A stretch of 64,000 bases of DNA. It comes from an uncultured Flavobacteriaceae bacterium. Its GTDB lineage: Bacteria; Bacteroidota; Bacteroidia; Flavobacteriales; Flavobacteriaceae. Below are positions 28,961-37,023 of this stretch, piece by piece (position 1 is the first letter of the stretch; each line of letters begins with the position of its first letter). The position numbers were made by a program, and so were the translations under genes. Location: the NCBI GenBank assembly GCA_947494205.1, contig CANLUH010000006.1, positions 214,192-278,191 of the forward strand, written 5' to 3'. The notes beneath the pieces are model-generated. The model was not told the origin of the DNA and searched no databases. It saw nothing but the letters and a program-made list of their open reading frames with translations.

Positions 28961-30778
28961 ATGTCAACGAATGTTCAAAAATTTGACGAAGGGTCAAAAA
29001 TATTAAAGAATATAGACGTAAGTAGCATTGTATCTGGGTTAGCATTAGGTATCGCAGAAGCTCAAGAGCGTTTAGATAACAATTCTATCTCGCAGTTAAT
29101 ACGTTTAGCAGACACAAAAGTAGCTGGTAAATCGCTATTAGAATTTGGTTTTCAGCCTGCTTTTTATGCCTTTGATTACGCTGATGTTTCTGCTTCTATA
29201 CAACTAAAAATGGCAGTTCAGGAATCTGTTTCTGTAGATTTTAGTATAGAAGCTTCTTACAGCAGTAATACTACTTTTAATAAGGATTTCTTTAATCAGT
29301 TAAGAAAAAACAAAAGTAAATCGACAAGTAAATACTCTAAAACACAAAAAACAATAGCACTAGAAGCCAAAACTTCAAAAAACGTTAGTGTTAATGAAGA
29401 GTCGTTTAAAATACATGAAGAAGAAGGTTCTATTTCTAAAATAGAATCTGCTGAAGAAAAAATGCGAGACGATAGCGAAGAATTAAGAGTAGAAAGTGTT
29501 ATAGATAACAAACAAGAACTTACTAACGAAACCAATAGTGATGTTTACATTAGAGAAGAAAATGGCTATATCGTTATCACCAATCCAATAGAGCATACAA
29601 ATGTAACAGCCTTATTAAAATTAGATCCAGATTATACTACTGCGAAAGATATTCGTATTAAAGGGGGAAGTACTGTAAACGCTTCAAGTCTTTTCAGTAA
29701 AACTGGTGATTTTAACACAACATTAACTAATGCTACAACAGCTAATAATGGTAATTCTCCAACAACACCAGGAGAAGTTGTAGGTATTAATAAAAATGGT
29801 ATACGAAGAGGGACTACAGATACACCTTATGCTTTTTATTTTGGTTGGGATAAACATAAAGTAAATTACGATTATGCTTACAATCAATCAAACCCATCTT
29901 TAACAACAGACGATATCGAGCTGCTTGCTTTTGTGTTAAAAGAATCTACTTTAAAAATAACTATTAAAGGCTATACAGATGGCAGTGGAAGCGACTCTCA
30001 AGCAAACTCAGATTATAACAAAGCACTAGGATTAAAAAGAGCAACCGCATTAAAGGAAGCTTTAGAAGGTTTTGCTGGTAAAAAACTAGACAGTCAAATA
30101 ACTACCGAAACTTACGGTGAAGACTTAGCCACTAACAGCGATAAGTTACCAGAAATAAGAAAAGTAACCATAGAATTTGACGCCACTACCCTATTCGACT
30201 TTATTTATTTTCAAGGTGGGCATATTACAACTGGCGCTACTACATCTGCACCAGAAGAGTACGTATATCTATTAGCAACAAACCCTACTGTAGATAAAGA
30301 TGTTATTTTTCAATTTGGAAGTACAACCTATACTTTAGTAGATATTGCTAATACTATAAATAGATTTTCAGCTCTAACTAATAACAAAGGAAAAATAGAC
30401 GAGTTTTTTGTAGAAAAACATAACGAGTCTTACTATTTATTGCATGAAGAAGCTAAAGTAAATTACTTTTTACACTCTAAAGAGAATAAAGAAATAAACG
30501 TAGAAATAGAGAATAAAGCTTCTGCAGAACTAGACAAAGACAAGACAGACATTTACGTTAGTGATACACAGAATGATACCTCTAAGCTAAAAGAATCTTC
30601 AAAAGATTTTGAAGGTGACAGAGCATTCGCTGTAAGTGGTTCTTTAGACGTCCGTTATGCTAGACAATTTGGAATGTCTATAGAAGGAAACGCCTCTGTT
30701 TCTGCACGTATGGTATCTGTTCCGCCACCAACAGCTTTAGAAAACTATATACAATCACTTTCTAATTCTGGAAATTAA
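28961..30778 (+). CDS. core-family protein with inserted OmpA-like domain (cluster gene 3)
   Basis: 605 aa. The N-terminus holds the cluster's core motifs: helix GLALGIAEAQERLDNNS (26-42) and GFQPAFYAF (63-71), then beta-rich sequence. The core is resumed only at the C-terminus (about 560-592) with VRYARQFGMSIEGNASVSAR and MVSVPPP. Between the two halves is a charged low-complexity linker (100-230), an OmpA-like domain (about 285-410, with KGYTDGSGSDSQANSDYNKA and LGLKRATALKEAL) and a second charged linker. OmpA-like domains bind peptidoglycan, yet there is no signal peptide or membrane helix. The OmpA-like module therefore looks inserted within one core domain. Confidence 0.75.
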   Translation: MSTNVQKFDEGSKILKNIDVSSIVSGLALGIAEAQERLDNNSISQLIRLADTKVAGKSLLEFGFQPAFYAFDYADVSASIQLKMAVQESVSVDFSIEASYSSNTTFNKDFFNQLRKNKSKSTSKYSKTQKTIALEAKTSKNVSVNEESFKIHEEEGSISKIESAEEKMRDDSEELRVESVIDNKQELTNETNSDVYIREENGYIVITNPIEHTNVTALLKLDPDYTTAKDIRIKGGSTVNASSLFSKTGDFNTTLTNATTANNGNSPTTPGEVVGINKNGIRRGTTDTPYAFYFGWDKHKVNYDYAYNQSNPSLTTDDIELLAFVLKESTLKITIKGYTDGSGSDSQANSDYNKALGLKRATALKEALEGFAGKKLDSQITTETYGEDLATNSDKLPEIRKVTIEFDATTLFDFIYFQGGHITTGATTSAPEEYVYLLATNPTVDKDVIFQFGSTTYTLVDIANTINRFSALTNNKGKIDEFFVEKHNESYYLLHEEAKVNYFLHSKENKEINVEIENKASAELDKDKTDIYVSDTQNDTSKLKESSKDFEGDRAFAVSGSLDVRYARQFGMSIEGNASVSARMVSVPPPTALENYIQSLSNSGN

Positions 30779-30793
30779 AACCAATAAAGCACT

Positions 30794-31276
30794 ATGAAAA
30801 CTCCAGAAATCGTACAAACGTTAATGAATGCGCCTCTACCGCTAATGTTAGAAAAACTAGGCGCTTCTATAGCAAATGCACAAACGGCTTTAGATGCTAA
30901 CTCTATAAAGTTAGCCAATGAAATGTCTAATGTAGAAGTTGCTATTGGAGATGACACCTATAATCTAATAAGCCTAGGTTTTGCACCCACATTTTATGTT
31001 TTCACAGAGGCTTCTTTTGAAGTAAAAATGGAGTTTTCTATTGCAGAATCCGAAGATGTAGGCGTAAGTGGCAGCTTAAATTACGGAAAGGGTAAAAGTG
31101 ACGAAACAAGTACACAAATGTTTGGCGTATCGGTTTCTGCTCATTATGCTAGAAAATTTTCTATGTCGGCAGAAGGCTCCTCGTCTATAGCAGCTAAAAT
31201 TGTATCGCTTCCCGCACCAGAAACGTTCTACGAAATATTAAAATCGACACTCAACAAAACCGAAGACGATAAGTAG
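30794..31276 (+). CDS. minimal core-family protein (cluster gene 4)
   Basis: 160 aa, the shortest complete version of the core: helix MLEKLGASIANAQTALDANS (18-37), the strand and turn LGFAPTFYVF (61-70), a run of alternating beta strands (72-120), and the C-terminal motif YARKFSMSAEGSSSIAAKIV followed by SLPAPE (118-143). No signal peptide. It is 15 bp after gene 3 and 51 bp before gene 5. The beta-rich centre and the shared ends suggest a self-associating subunit; function unknown. Confidence 0.72.
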   Translation: MKTPEIVQTLMNAPLPLMLEKLGASIANAQTALDANSIKLANEMSNVEVAIGDDTYNLISLGFAPTFYVFTEASFEVKMEFSIAESEDVGVSGSLNYGKGKSDETSTQMFGVSVSAHYARKFSMSAEGSSSIAAKIVSLPAPETFYEILKSTLNKTEDDK

Positions 31277-31327
31277 TCTACGATGACCACAACACAAGAA
31301 ATAAATGTTTAATTAAAAATGTAAATT

Positions 31328-32233
31328 ATGTTACACAGAAACCCAAGAATTGGGCAAGAATTACTAGATGTACCTATGGGAGACATGATTAGAGATATGG
31401 CATTCGCTATTGCCGAAGCTCAAATCAAGTTAGATCAAAACTCCATGGAAGTCGCCGAAATGATGGGCGGATTAAAAACAATAACGCACACTGATCCAGA
31501 TGGCAATGAGATTGTTACTTACGAGGACAGTCGTGTATTCTTTGGAAAAGAAAAACTCTTAACAAAAGACGCTGTTTCTGCTCACAATGCTTCAGACGAT
31601 TTAGCTTACAAAACAGAAATAAGAAGAGAACTAGGCTCAGGTAATTACGAGTACACCAATTTAAAAAACGAAACCACATTAGCTAGCTTACCTGCAACTC
31701 AACAAGAAGATGCTGGCTCTAACAAATTAAAATACTTGTTTGCGCCAGCTGGTGCAGCAAAAGGATGGTACGTATGGAATGATACAGATGGTGAGTACCA
31801 AAGATTAAAAGCGACACCTATAGATATTAAAATAGCCCTTGCAGATGGCGTTGGCCCAAATGGAGACATTTTTGTATCCCAGCGTCTGTCTATGTTAGAA
31901 CTAGGGTTTTCGCCAACAATGTATCAATTTGTTGACACTATTATAGAAACTAAAGTAAGTATTAAATATTCTAGAGAAGCAACTGCTAGTGTCTCTGTAC
32001 AGAGAACACGAAAGGATGGTTTATCGTTAAACTGGGGCAAAAATTTATCTTATAATAGAAACGTAACAACGTCTCAAGTTAATGCAACTTACGCTTCTAA
32101 ATATAATTACTCTGCTGAAGGTTCCAGTCTATTACGAACCAAATTAGTACCTATTCCACCACCAGCAATTTTAGAAGAGCGAATAGCACAACAAATGGAA
32201 TTAGTAAGACAAAGAAGCGGAAGCGAATCATAA
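31328..32233 (+). CDS. core-family protein with N-terminal insertion (cluster gene 5)
   Basis: 301 aa. The helix AFAIAEAQIKLDQNSMEVAE is at about 25-44 and the GFSPTMYQF motif only at about 194, because roughly 130 residues are inserted between them (with a GWYVWNDTDGEYQRL stretch that looks like a small beta domain). The C-terminal core is intact: YNYSAEGSSLLRTKLV and PIPPP (about 258-282), then a short charged helix. No signal peptide. The 51 bp gap before it is the longest inside the cluster. Confidence 0.72.
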   Translation: MLHRNPRIGQELLDVPMGDMIRDMAFAIAEAQIKLDQNSMEVAEMMGGLKTITHTDPDGNEIVTYEDSRVFFGKEKLLTKDAVSAHNASDDLAYKTEIRRELGSGNYEYTNLKNETTLASLPATQQEDAGSNKLKYLFAPAGAAKGWYVWNDTDGEYQRLKATPIDIKIALADGVGPNGDIFVSQRLSMLELGFSPTMYQFVDTIIETKVSIKYSREATASVSVQRTRKDGLSLNWGKNLSYNRNVTTSQVNATYASKYNYSAEGSSLLRTKLVPIPPPAILEERIAQQMELVRQRSGSES

Positions 32234-32249
32234 ATATTAAGTAAACACT

Positions 32250-32750
32250 ATGGCTAATATAACTAGAGAATTATTAAACGCACCTTTACCAGAATTAGTA
32301 AAAAGTCTTGGAATTGGTATTGCACAAGCGCAAAGAGCTTTAGACAGAGTGTCTATGGATTTAGCACGAGAACTTGTAGACACTAAAATAGAACTTGGTG
32401 GTACAGAATATAGTTTATTAGCCTTGGGGTTTACCCCAACATTTTATCAATACACAGATACTGTACTAGAAGCTAAAGTTGCTTTTTCTATGACGAAATC
32501 TAGAGAAATTGGAGTTTCTGCAACTGTTAGCGGTGGAGTTAATGTTGGTTTTGCCGCAGTAAGTGCCTCTGTAACGGCAAGCTACTCGCAAAAGTACCAA
32601 TACTCTGCAGAAGGCAGTTCTTTAATACGCACAAAACTAGTATCTGTACCTAACCCTCCTGCATTCGAGCAACGTTTAAGAGCATTAATAGAAACAGAAT
32701 TAGAAGACAGAAGAGAAGCTATAAACCCACCAAATCAAACCACTTCATAA
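32250..32750 (+). CDS. minimal core-family protein (cluster gene 6)
   Basis: 166 aa: NAPLPELVKSLGIGIAQAQR (10-29) and LD, GFTPTFYQY (60-68), a Ser/Val/Ala-rich beta region (75-113) and YQYSAEGSSLIRTKLV with SVPNPP (116-137), ending in an acidic-basic helix. Closest to gene 4 in length and layout; the two even share the NAPLP start, which points to a recent duplication relative to the other members. No signal peptide. Confidence 0.72.
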   Translation: MANITRELLNAPLPELVKSLGIGIAQAQRALDRVSMDLARELVDTKIELGGTEYSLLALGFTPTFYQYTDTVLEAKVAFSMTKSREIGVSATVSGGVNVGFAAVSASVTASYSQKYQYSAEGSSLIRTKLVSVPNPPAFEQRLRALIETELEDRREAINPPNQTTS

Positions 32751-32760
32751 TACTAATACT

Positions 32761-34053
32761 ATGGCAAAGCACTGGAAAGATTTAGTCCCTTCTAAAAAAG
32801 AAGAACAACAAAAAGACACTGTTGACTTTTCAAAACTTTTACAAACTGACCCAAAACAAGAACAGGTTTTAGAAGATATATCGGGTGCTAACCCGTCCTT
32901 AAAAGCATTATTAGAAGAACAAAAAACACTAGAGCAAAACATGGATGCGCTAACTGGTAAAAAACCAGAGCAATCCAATAGTAACAGGTTTTATGACAAC
33001 GAAATAAAAAGTCCGTTAGAAAAACGAAAAGAAGAACAAAAACGAGAAAAAGAAAGAGCATCACATTTAGATGCCTTTAAACAAAAAAAAGTAAAGGAAA
33101 ATAAATGGTTAGAAAAACGAAGTCTTAAAACCAATAAAGACACACGCCCTAAGCAGCCGGCAGCTAAACAAGCTTCAATACTTAAAAAAGTAGATGAAGC
33201 AAAAGCGTTTTACGACAAGCTAGATGCTAAACAAAGCAAACTAAAAGAAGCATCACGTTATAAAAAAGCAAATAGTTTAAACACAGTAAATACAAAAAAA
33301 ACAGCTCCAACACCTAAAAAAGAAAAAACAGCACTTAAAAATATTGCAAAAAAAATAGATAAAACAACGTCTTTTTTAAAAACACTAGACAATAATAAAA
33401 CAGCATTTACTAATATAAAGAAAGCACCTAGTAAGACAACTAAGAAAATAAAACCGTCTAAAAGACAAACTGTAAAAAAAGACCCTTTATTTAGTAATAC
33501 TACTACTAAACCGATAACAATAAAAAAAGCTATTAATACAGTTAAAACGGTTTCTAAAACTACAGATAAAGCAATACAGTTTTACAACAAAATAGGGGAC
33601 ACCTCTAACATAAAAAACAAATTAGCCTCTGTAAACCAATTAAAAACAAACGATACCATAAAAAGTAGCAATACAGAATCTAACTTAAATCTGGACCAAT
33701 TAGACAATAAAAAAAGTAAAGTAGATTCTATTTTTAATACAGCTAATAAAACGAATAAAAAGGTAAAAACGGCAACTCAGTTTTTAGAAAACACCTTAAT
33801 AAAAAAAGAATCTTTACTAAAAAAAGAGCCTATAAAAGACACATCATTATCTACAGACATATTAAAAACGCTTTTCACGAAGAAAGAAAACAAAACCAAT
33901 GCAAAAGGGTTTAATATAAATGTTAACGATGTAAAAGCAACAGTATCTAAACTAAAAACAATAAAAAAAGGAGTAGATAATTGGTCTAAAAAACGAGACG
34001 AACTTAGAAAAACTAAGAAAAAAGATAGCGGTACCTCTAGACTATCCGTATAA
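32761..34053 (+). CDS. lysine-rich repeat protein (cluster gene 7)
   Basis: 430 aa, extremely rich in Lys, Thr, Asn and Ser, with almost no Trp, Cys or Gly beyond the ends. A degenerate motif recurs: KKVDEAKAFYDKLDAKQSKL (near 145), KKIDKTTSFLKTLDNNKTAF (near 200), KTTDKAIQFYNKIGDTS (near 262), KVKTATQFLENTLIKK (near 330), and LKTIKKGVDNWSKKRDEL near the end. The protein is strongly basic, probably mostly disordered or helical, and lacks a signal peptide. It does not carry the core motifs. Nucleic acid or polyanion binding, or a filler or linker role in an assembly, are possible; none is shown. Confidence 0.65.
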   Translation: MAKHWKDLVPSKKEEQQKDTVDFSKLLQTDPKQEQVLEDISGANPSLKALLEEQKTLEQNMDALTGKKPEQSNSNRFYDNEIKSPLEKRKEEQKREKERASHLDAFKQKKVKENKWLEKRSLKTNKDTRPKQPAAKQASILKKVDEAKAFYDKLDAKQSKLKEASRYKKANSLNTVNTKKTAPTPKKEKTALKNIAKKIDKTTSFLKTLDNNKTAFTNIKKAPSKTTKKIKPSKRQTVKKDPLFSNTTTKPITIKKAINTVKTVSKTTDKAIQFYNKIGDTSNIKNKLASVNQLKTNDTIKSSNTESNLNLDQLDNKKSKVDSIFNTANKTNKKVKTATQFLENTLIKKESLLKKEPIKDTSLSTDILKTLFTKKENKTNAKGFNINVNDVKATVSKLKTIKKGVDNWSKKRDELRKTKKKDSGTSRLSV

Positions 34054-34065
34054 AGAGATAATAAT

Positions 34066-34782
34066 ATGAGCACACAAAATACAGCACTAACATTAAAAGA
34101 AATACTACTAGGCATTTCCGATAGTTTAAACGAAGCCCAGCATCAATTACGAAATGCAGCACCTTACGATGAATACGGAAGACCTAATACATTATATACA
34201 TTACCGTATTTAGATTTTAATTTACAGGTAGAAGCCGAATTTGAAAATATAACAGACACAGAGTATAATTATGGCACCAATAAAACCGTAGGTAAATTAG
34301 CAACTACAGAAACTTATCAAGCTGCACAAAGTTACTTACCAGCACTATCTTTTCGTCCAGTAAACAAAAAAACATTATCTAAAGAAACCAATAAAATAAC
34401 GAGTACTATTTCTGGTCGTTTTGTAGCCGTTATGCCAAATGAAGGCTTACCTCAACTTATTATAGATGCTAAACCAGAACGTACAACAACAAATGGATTA
34501 TATACTATTAATGTAGAAGTGTTTAATTCTGCTGGAGAAAAAATACCGAGTGCTTTAGTAGAATTTAATTATGATGTAAATAAAGCTAATCTTTTAAATC
34601 CAGATACAACATTAAACCATACAACCAACTTTTTAAAGAAAGGAGAAATATTAACCGATATAGAAGGTAAAGTAAAAAACCAAATACAAATTGACACTAC
34701 AGATTACAACTCTAAAAGTATTATTCCTATTCTAATAAATGTAGGCACAGTATCTACTCAAATATCAATTCAAAAATATTAA
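34066..34782 (+). CDS. divergent core-family protein with Ig-like C-terminal domain (cluster gene 8)
   Basis: 238 aa. The N-terminus retains the core helix (LKEILLGISDSLNEAQHQLR, 9-28) and a beta segment (YLDFNLQVEAEFE near 48-60, then SGRFVAVMPN near 120), but the GFxPxFY motif is replaced. Residues about 130-238 form a bacterial Ig-like (Big) domain, with YTINVEVFNSAGEKIPSALV and a closing strand pattern. No signal peptide. The gene lies 12 bp after gene 7 and 2 bp before gene 9. Confidence 0.65.
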   Translation: MSTQNTALTLKEILLGISDSLNEAQHQLRNAAPYDEYGRPNTLYTLPYLDFNLQVEAEFENITDTEYNYGTNKTVGKLATTETYQAAQSYLPALSFRPVNKKTLSKETNKITSTISGRFVAVMPNEGLPQLIIDAKPERTTTNGLYTINVEVFNSAGEKIPSALVEFNYDVNKANLLNPDTTLNHTTNFLKKGEILTDIEGKVKNQIQIDTTDYNSKSIIPILINVGTVSTQISIQKY

Positions 34783-34784
34783 TT

Positions 34785-36167
34785 ATGGCTACCGAATACA
34801 ATGCATTAGTTTTTAAATGTTTGCTATTAGATAGCAAAAAAGAATCCGTAACTAATTTTAATTATGGGATTCAAATATTCAACAATCAGTTAAACAGCTG
34901 GCAAAATTTAGATAAACCTATTCTATCGGAAGATGGTAAATTACACTACACTTACAAAATACCAAGTCGTATTTCTACTTCCGATATTCAAAGAAGAGCC
35001 ATTAGAGAAGTACTTCAAGCTAGTTGTATTCCTCAATTTAGATTAATACATTGGGACAAGGAGCAAGTATTCAATATTACTAATACACCTTCAATAATAG
35101 CAAATACAAAAGGAACTGTAATAACTCTAGATTTTAATACCTGCTATTTATTAAACGCAGAGCAGTTTTACGACACTAACGATGGTGTTACAATAGCACA
35201 GTCTGAAAGAGGTTATCTACTACAGCAACAACTTATAGATGTAACTACTAAGTTAGAAAATATTAAAGATAATTTTAATATTAAAACTGCTCAAGCACAA
35301 GAAACCATTGCAGCATTAAACAATAATTTAAAAGCAATTGAAGCTGAAAAGGTGGCTCTAGAAACGCAATTAAACACCTTACAAGATGCATTAGCAAACA
35401 GTAAAAATTCTGATGAAGAGATTGCTATTTTAAAGAAAAAGATTGAAGAACTAACTGTTAATATAGAACAACTTAAAACCGAATACAATCAATTAAAAGA
35501 TATACTAGTAAACGAACAAAATAAAACGAAAGCTTTAGAAGGAACTGTAAATAACTTAAATATCAAACTAAAGAACAGTATTGCTGAAACAGATGAAAAG
35601 CAAAAAAGTATTACTGAACTTTCTCAAGTTTTAGAAACAAAGAATAAAGAGATAGACACACTTAACGCTAAAATTGAAGAACTGAACACCTACTCTACTG
35701 CAGATAATCCAAATAAATTGGAAGCACAAAAAGTATACAGCAGTATTGTAGACGATATAGTAACTGCCGATGCGAAAATGGATAATTCCAGATTTAAATT
35801 GGCTAATATTTCTATGAACTTAAAAGCTACCGTAGAAAAAGGACCAACAGGTACTATGTTAGGTCTTATAGATTTTGAATCTGCACAACATATAAACGGC
35901 GCTGCTATTAGTGATATAAGTATAGATATTGTTCCAAATTCAAACACTGTAATAACTAAAAATACAGTACCTAACATTTTAGGGTTAACAGAATCGGCAG
36001 TAAGAAACATATTGGTTAATTACGGACTTAAGTTAGATGTCGTTTATCAGCCAACAGATAACCCAAAACTTATAGAAGGACAATCGTTTAAACAATTTCC
36101 ATCGGCTGGCTCCGATTTAATAAAAGGACAAAACATCACTGTAATATTCTCGAAACCATTACAATAA
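34785..36167 (+). CDS. coiled-coil protein with C-terminal PASTA domain (cluster gene 9)
   Basis: 460 aa. An N-terminal globular beta domain (1-130) is followed by a long coiled coil (about 145-300, heptads of Leu, Ile, Glu, Lys), a short region resembling the core C-terminus (about 310-385, KLANISMNLKATVE and ISDISIDIVPNS), and a PASTA-like domain (about 393-460, VPNILGLTESAVRNIL, NYGLKLDVVY, GSDLIKGQNITVIF). PASTA domains usually sit outside the cytoplasm on penicillin-binding proteins or kinases, but here there is no membrane or signal sequence. The coiled coil could be a rod or tether. Confidence 0.75.
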   Translation: MATEYNALVFKCLLLDSKKESVTNFNYGIQIFNNQLNSWQNLDKPILSEDGKLHYTYKIPSRISTSDIQRRAIREVLQASCIPQFRLIHWDKEQVFNITNTPSIIANTKGTVITLDFNTCYLLNAEQFYDTNDGVTIAQSERGYLLQQQLIDVTTKLENIKDNFNIKTAQAQETIAALNNNLKAIEAEKVALETQLNTLQDALANSKNSDEEIAILKKKIEELTVNIEQLKTEYNQLKDILVNEQNKTKALEGTVNNLNIKLKNSIAETDEKQKSITELSQVLETKNKEIDTLNAKIEELNTYSTADNPNKLEAQKVYSSIVDDIVTADAKMDNSRFKLANISMNLKATVEKGPTGTMLGLIDFESAQHINGAAISDISIDIVPNSNTVITKNTVPNILGLTESAVRNILVNYGLKLDVVYQPTDNPKLIEGQSFKQFPSAGSDLIKGQNITVIFSKPLQ

Positions 36168-36179
36168 AATAAAAATATT

Positions 36180-36851
36180 ATGCCAAACAATTCATACCAA
36201 TATTTAAAAGATGCCTTTGCATCCCCATTAGGAGATTTTATAGCCTCGATAGGTGAAGGCGTAGGCGAAGCGCAAGCAGCACTAGATGAAGGTTCACTTC
36301 GTCAAACCTTAGAAATATACAACCAAAACCCAGATGATGCCGGAGACACTTTAAAATTATTTAGAGAAATAGGTTATCAACCTACATTTTATACCATACC
36401 AAAAACAACAGCAAAAGCTAAGATTTCCTTATCGTTATCTCAAAAGTCCGACGGTGTATTAAATAACAATAGAGCGTTTAGACCAAAAATGTACGTTACA
36501 CCAGTTAATGCAACAAACTCTAATAAGTTTAGTTTAGATTTAAATGCTAGTGCAGAAATACAGTTCGATATTGTACCTGTACCACCTTCTGATAGTCAGA
36601 TTATACGCTTTCTACCTAATGTTATAGAAAAAGAAGAACAAGATAATACTGGTAATAGTGTAATTGTAAAACGTAGTTTAGGAGAAATTAAAACCTTGTT
36701 GTTAGATTATGGCTTAGGTTATACTTTTGCTGATGGTACAGATGAAAGTGCTATAGATGATGATACTACATTTAGCAAACAACTTCCAGAATTTATAGCG
36801 GGTAAAACCCAAATTTTAAAATTGGGGGATATCATTGTTTTAGAATTATAA
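36180..36851 (+). CDS. core-family protein with PASTA-like C-terminus (cluster gene 10)
   Basis: 223 aa. Core motifs: GDFIASIGEGVGEAQAALDE (about 18-37), IGYQPTFYTI (62-71), and LDLNASAEIQFDIV with PVPPS (120-138). The last 70 residues (about 155-223, SLGEIKTLLLDYGLGYTF ... FSKQLPEFIAG ... LKLGDIIVLEL) parallel the PASTA-like domain of gene 9, segment by segment. It seems to close the cluster; 172 bp of AT-rich DNA without a clear hairpin separates it from the convergent LacI-type gene. Confidence 0.72.
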   Translation: MPNNSYQYLKDAFASPLGDFIASIGEGVGEAQAALDEGSLRQTLEIYNQNPDDAGDTLKLFREIGYQPTFYTIPKTTAKAKISLSLSQKSDGVLNNNRAFRPKMYVTPVNATNSNKFSLDLNASAEIQFDIVPVPPSDSQIIRFLPNVIEKEEQDNTGNSVIVKRSLGEIKTLLLDYGLGYTFADGTDESAIDDDTTFSKQLPEFIAGKTQILKLGDIIVLEL

Positions 36852-37023
36852 TATAATTGCTACTGTTTTATTAATAACCTTATTTCTAACTAAGAAAATC
36901 AGATCATTAATTCAGTTCGTTATTTATAGCTTACACTAGAAAATCAGCTTACAGGTAAAATACAACCTATAGGAACTTATTAATTATAACTTAACGTTAT
37001 TAAAACAATACTCAATAAACGTT

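Noticed and set aside
27339..36851. Reading the ten-gene cluster as a contractile injection system or prophage tail locus
   Set aside because: No sheath, tube, baseplate, tape-measure, AAA+ or phage structural protein could be recognised. The OmpA-like and PASTA domains alone do not justify that label.
36852..37023. Terminator or RNA gene between the cluster and the LacI-type gene
   Set aside because: The 172 bp are AT-rich with scattered short repeats, but I find no stable hairpin with a T run.
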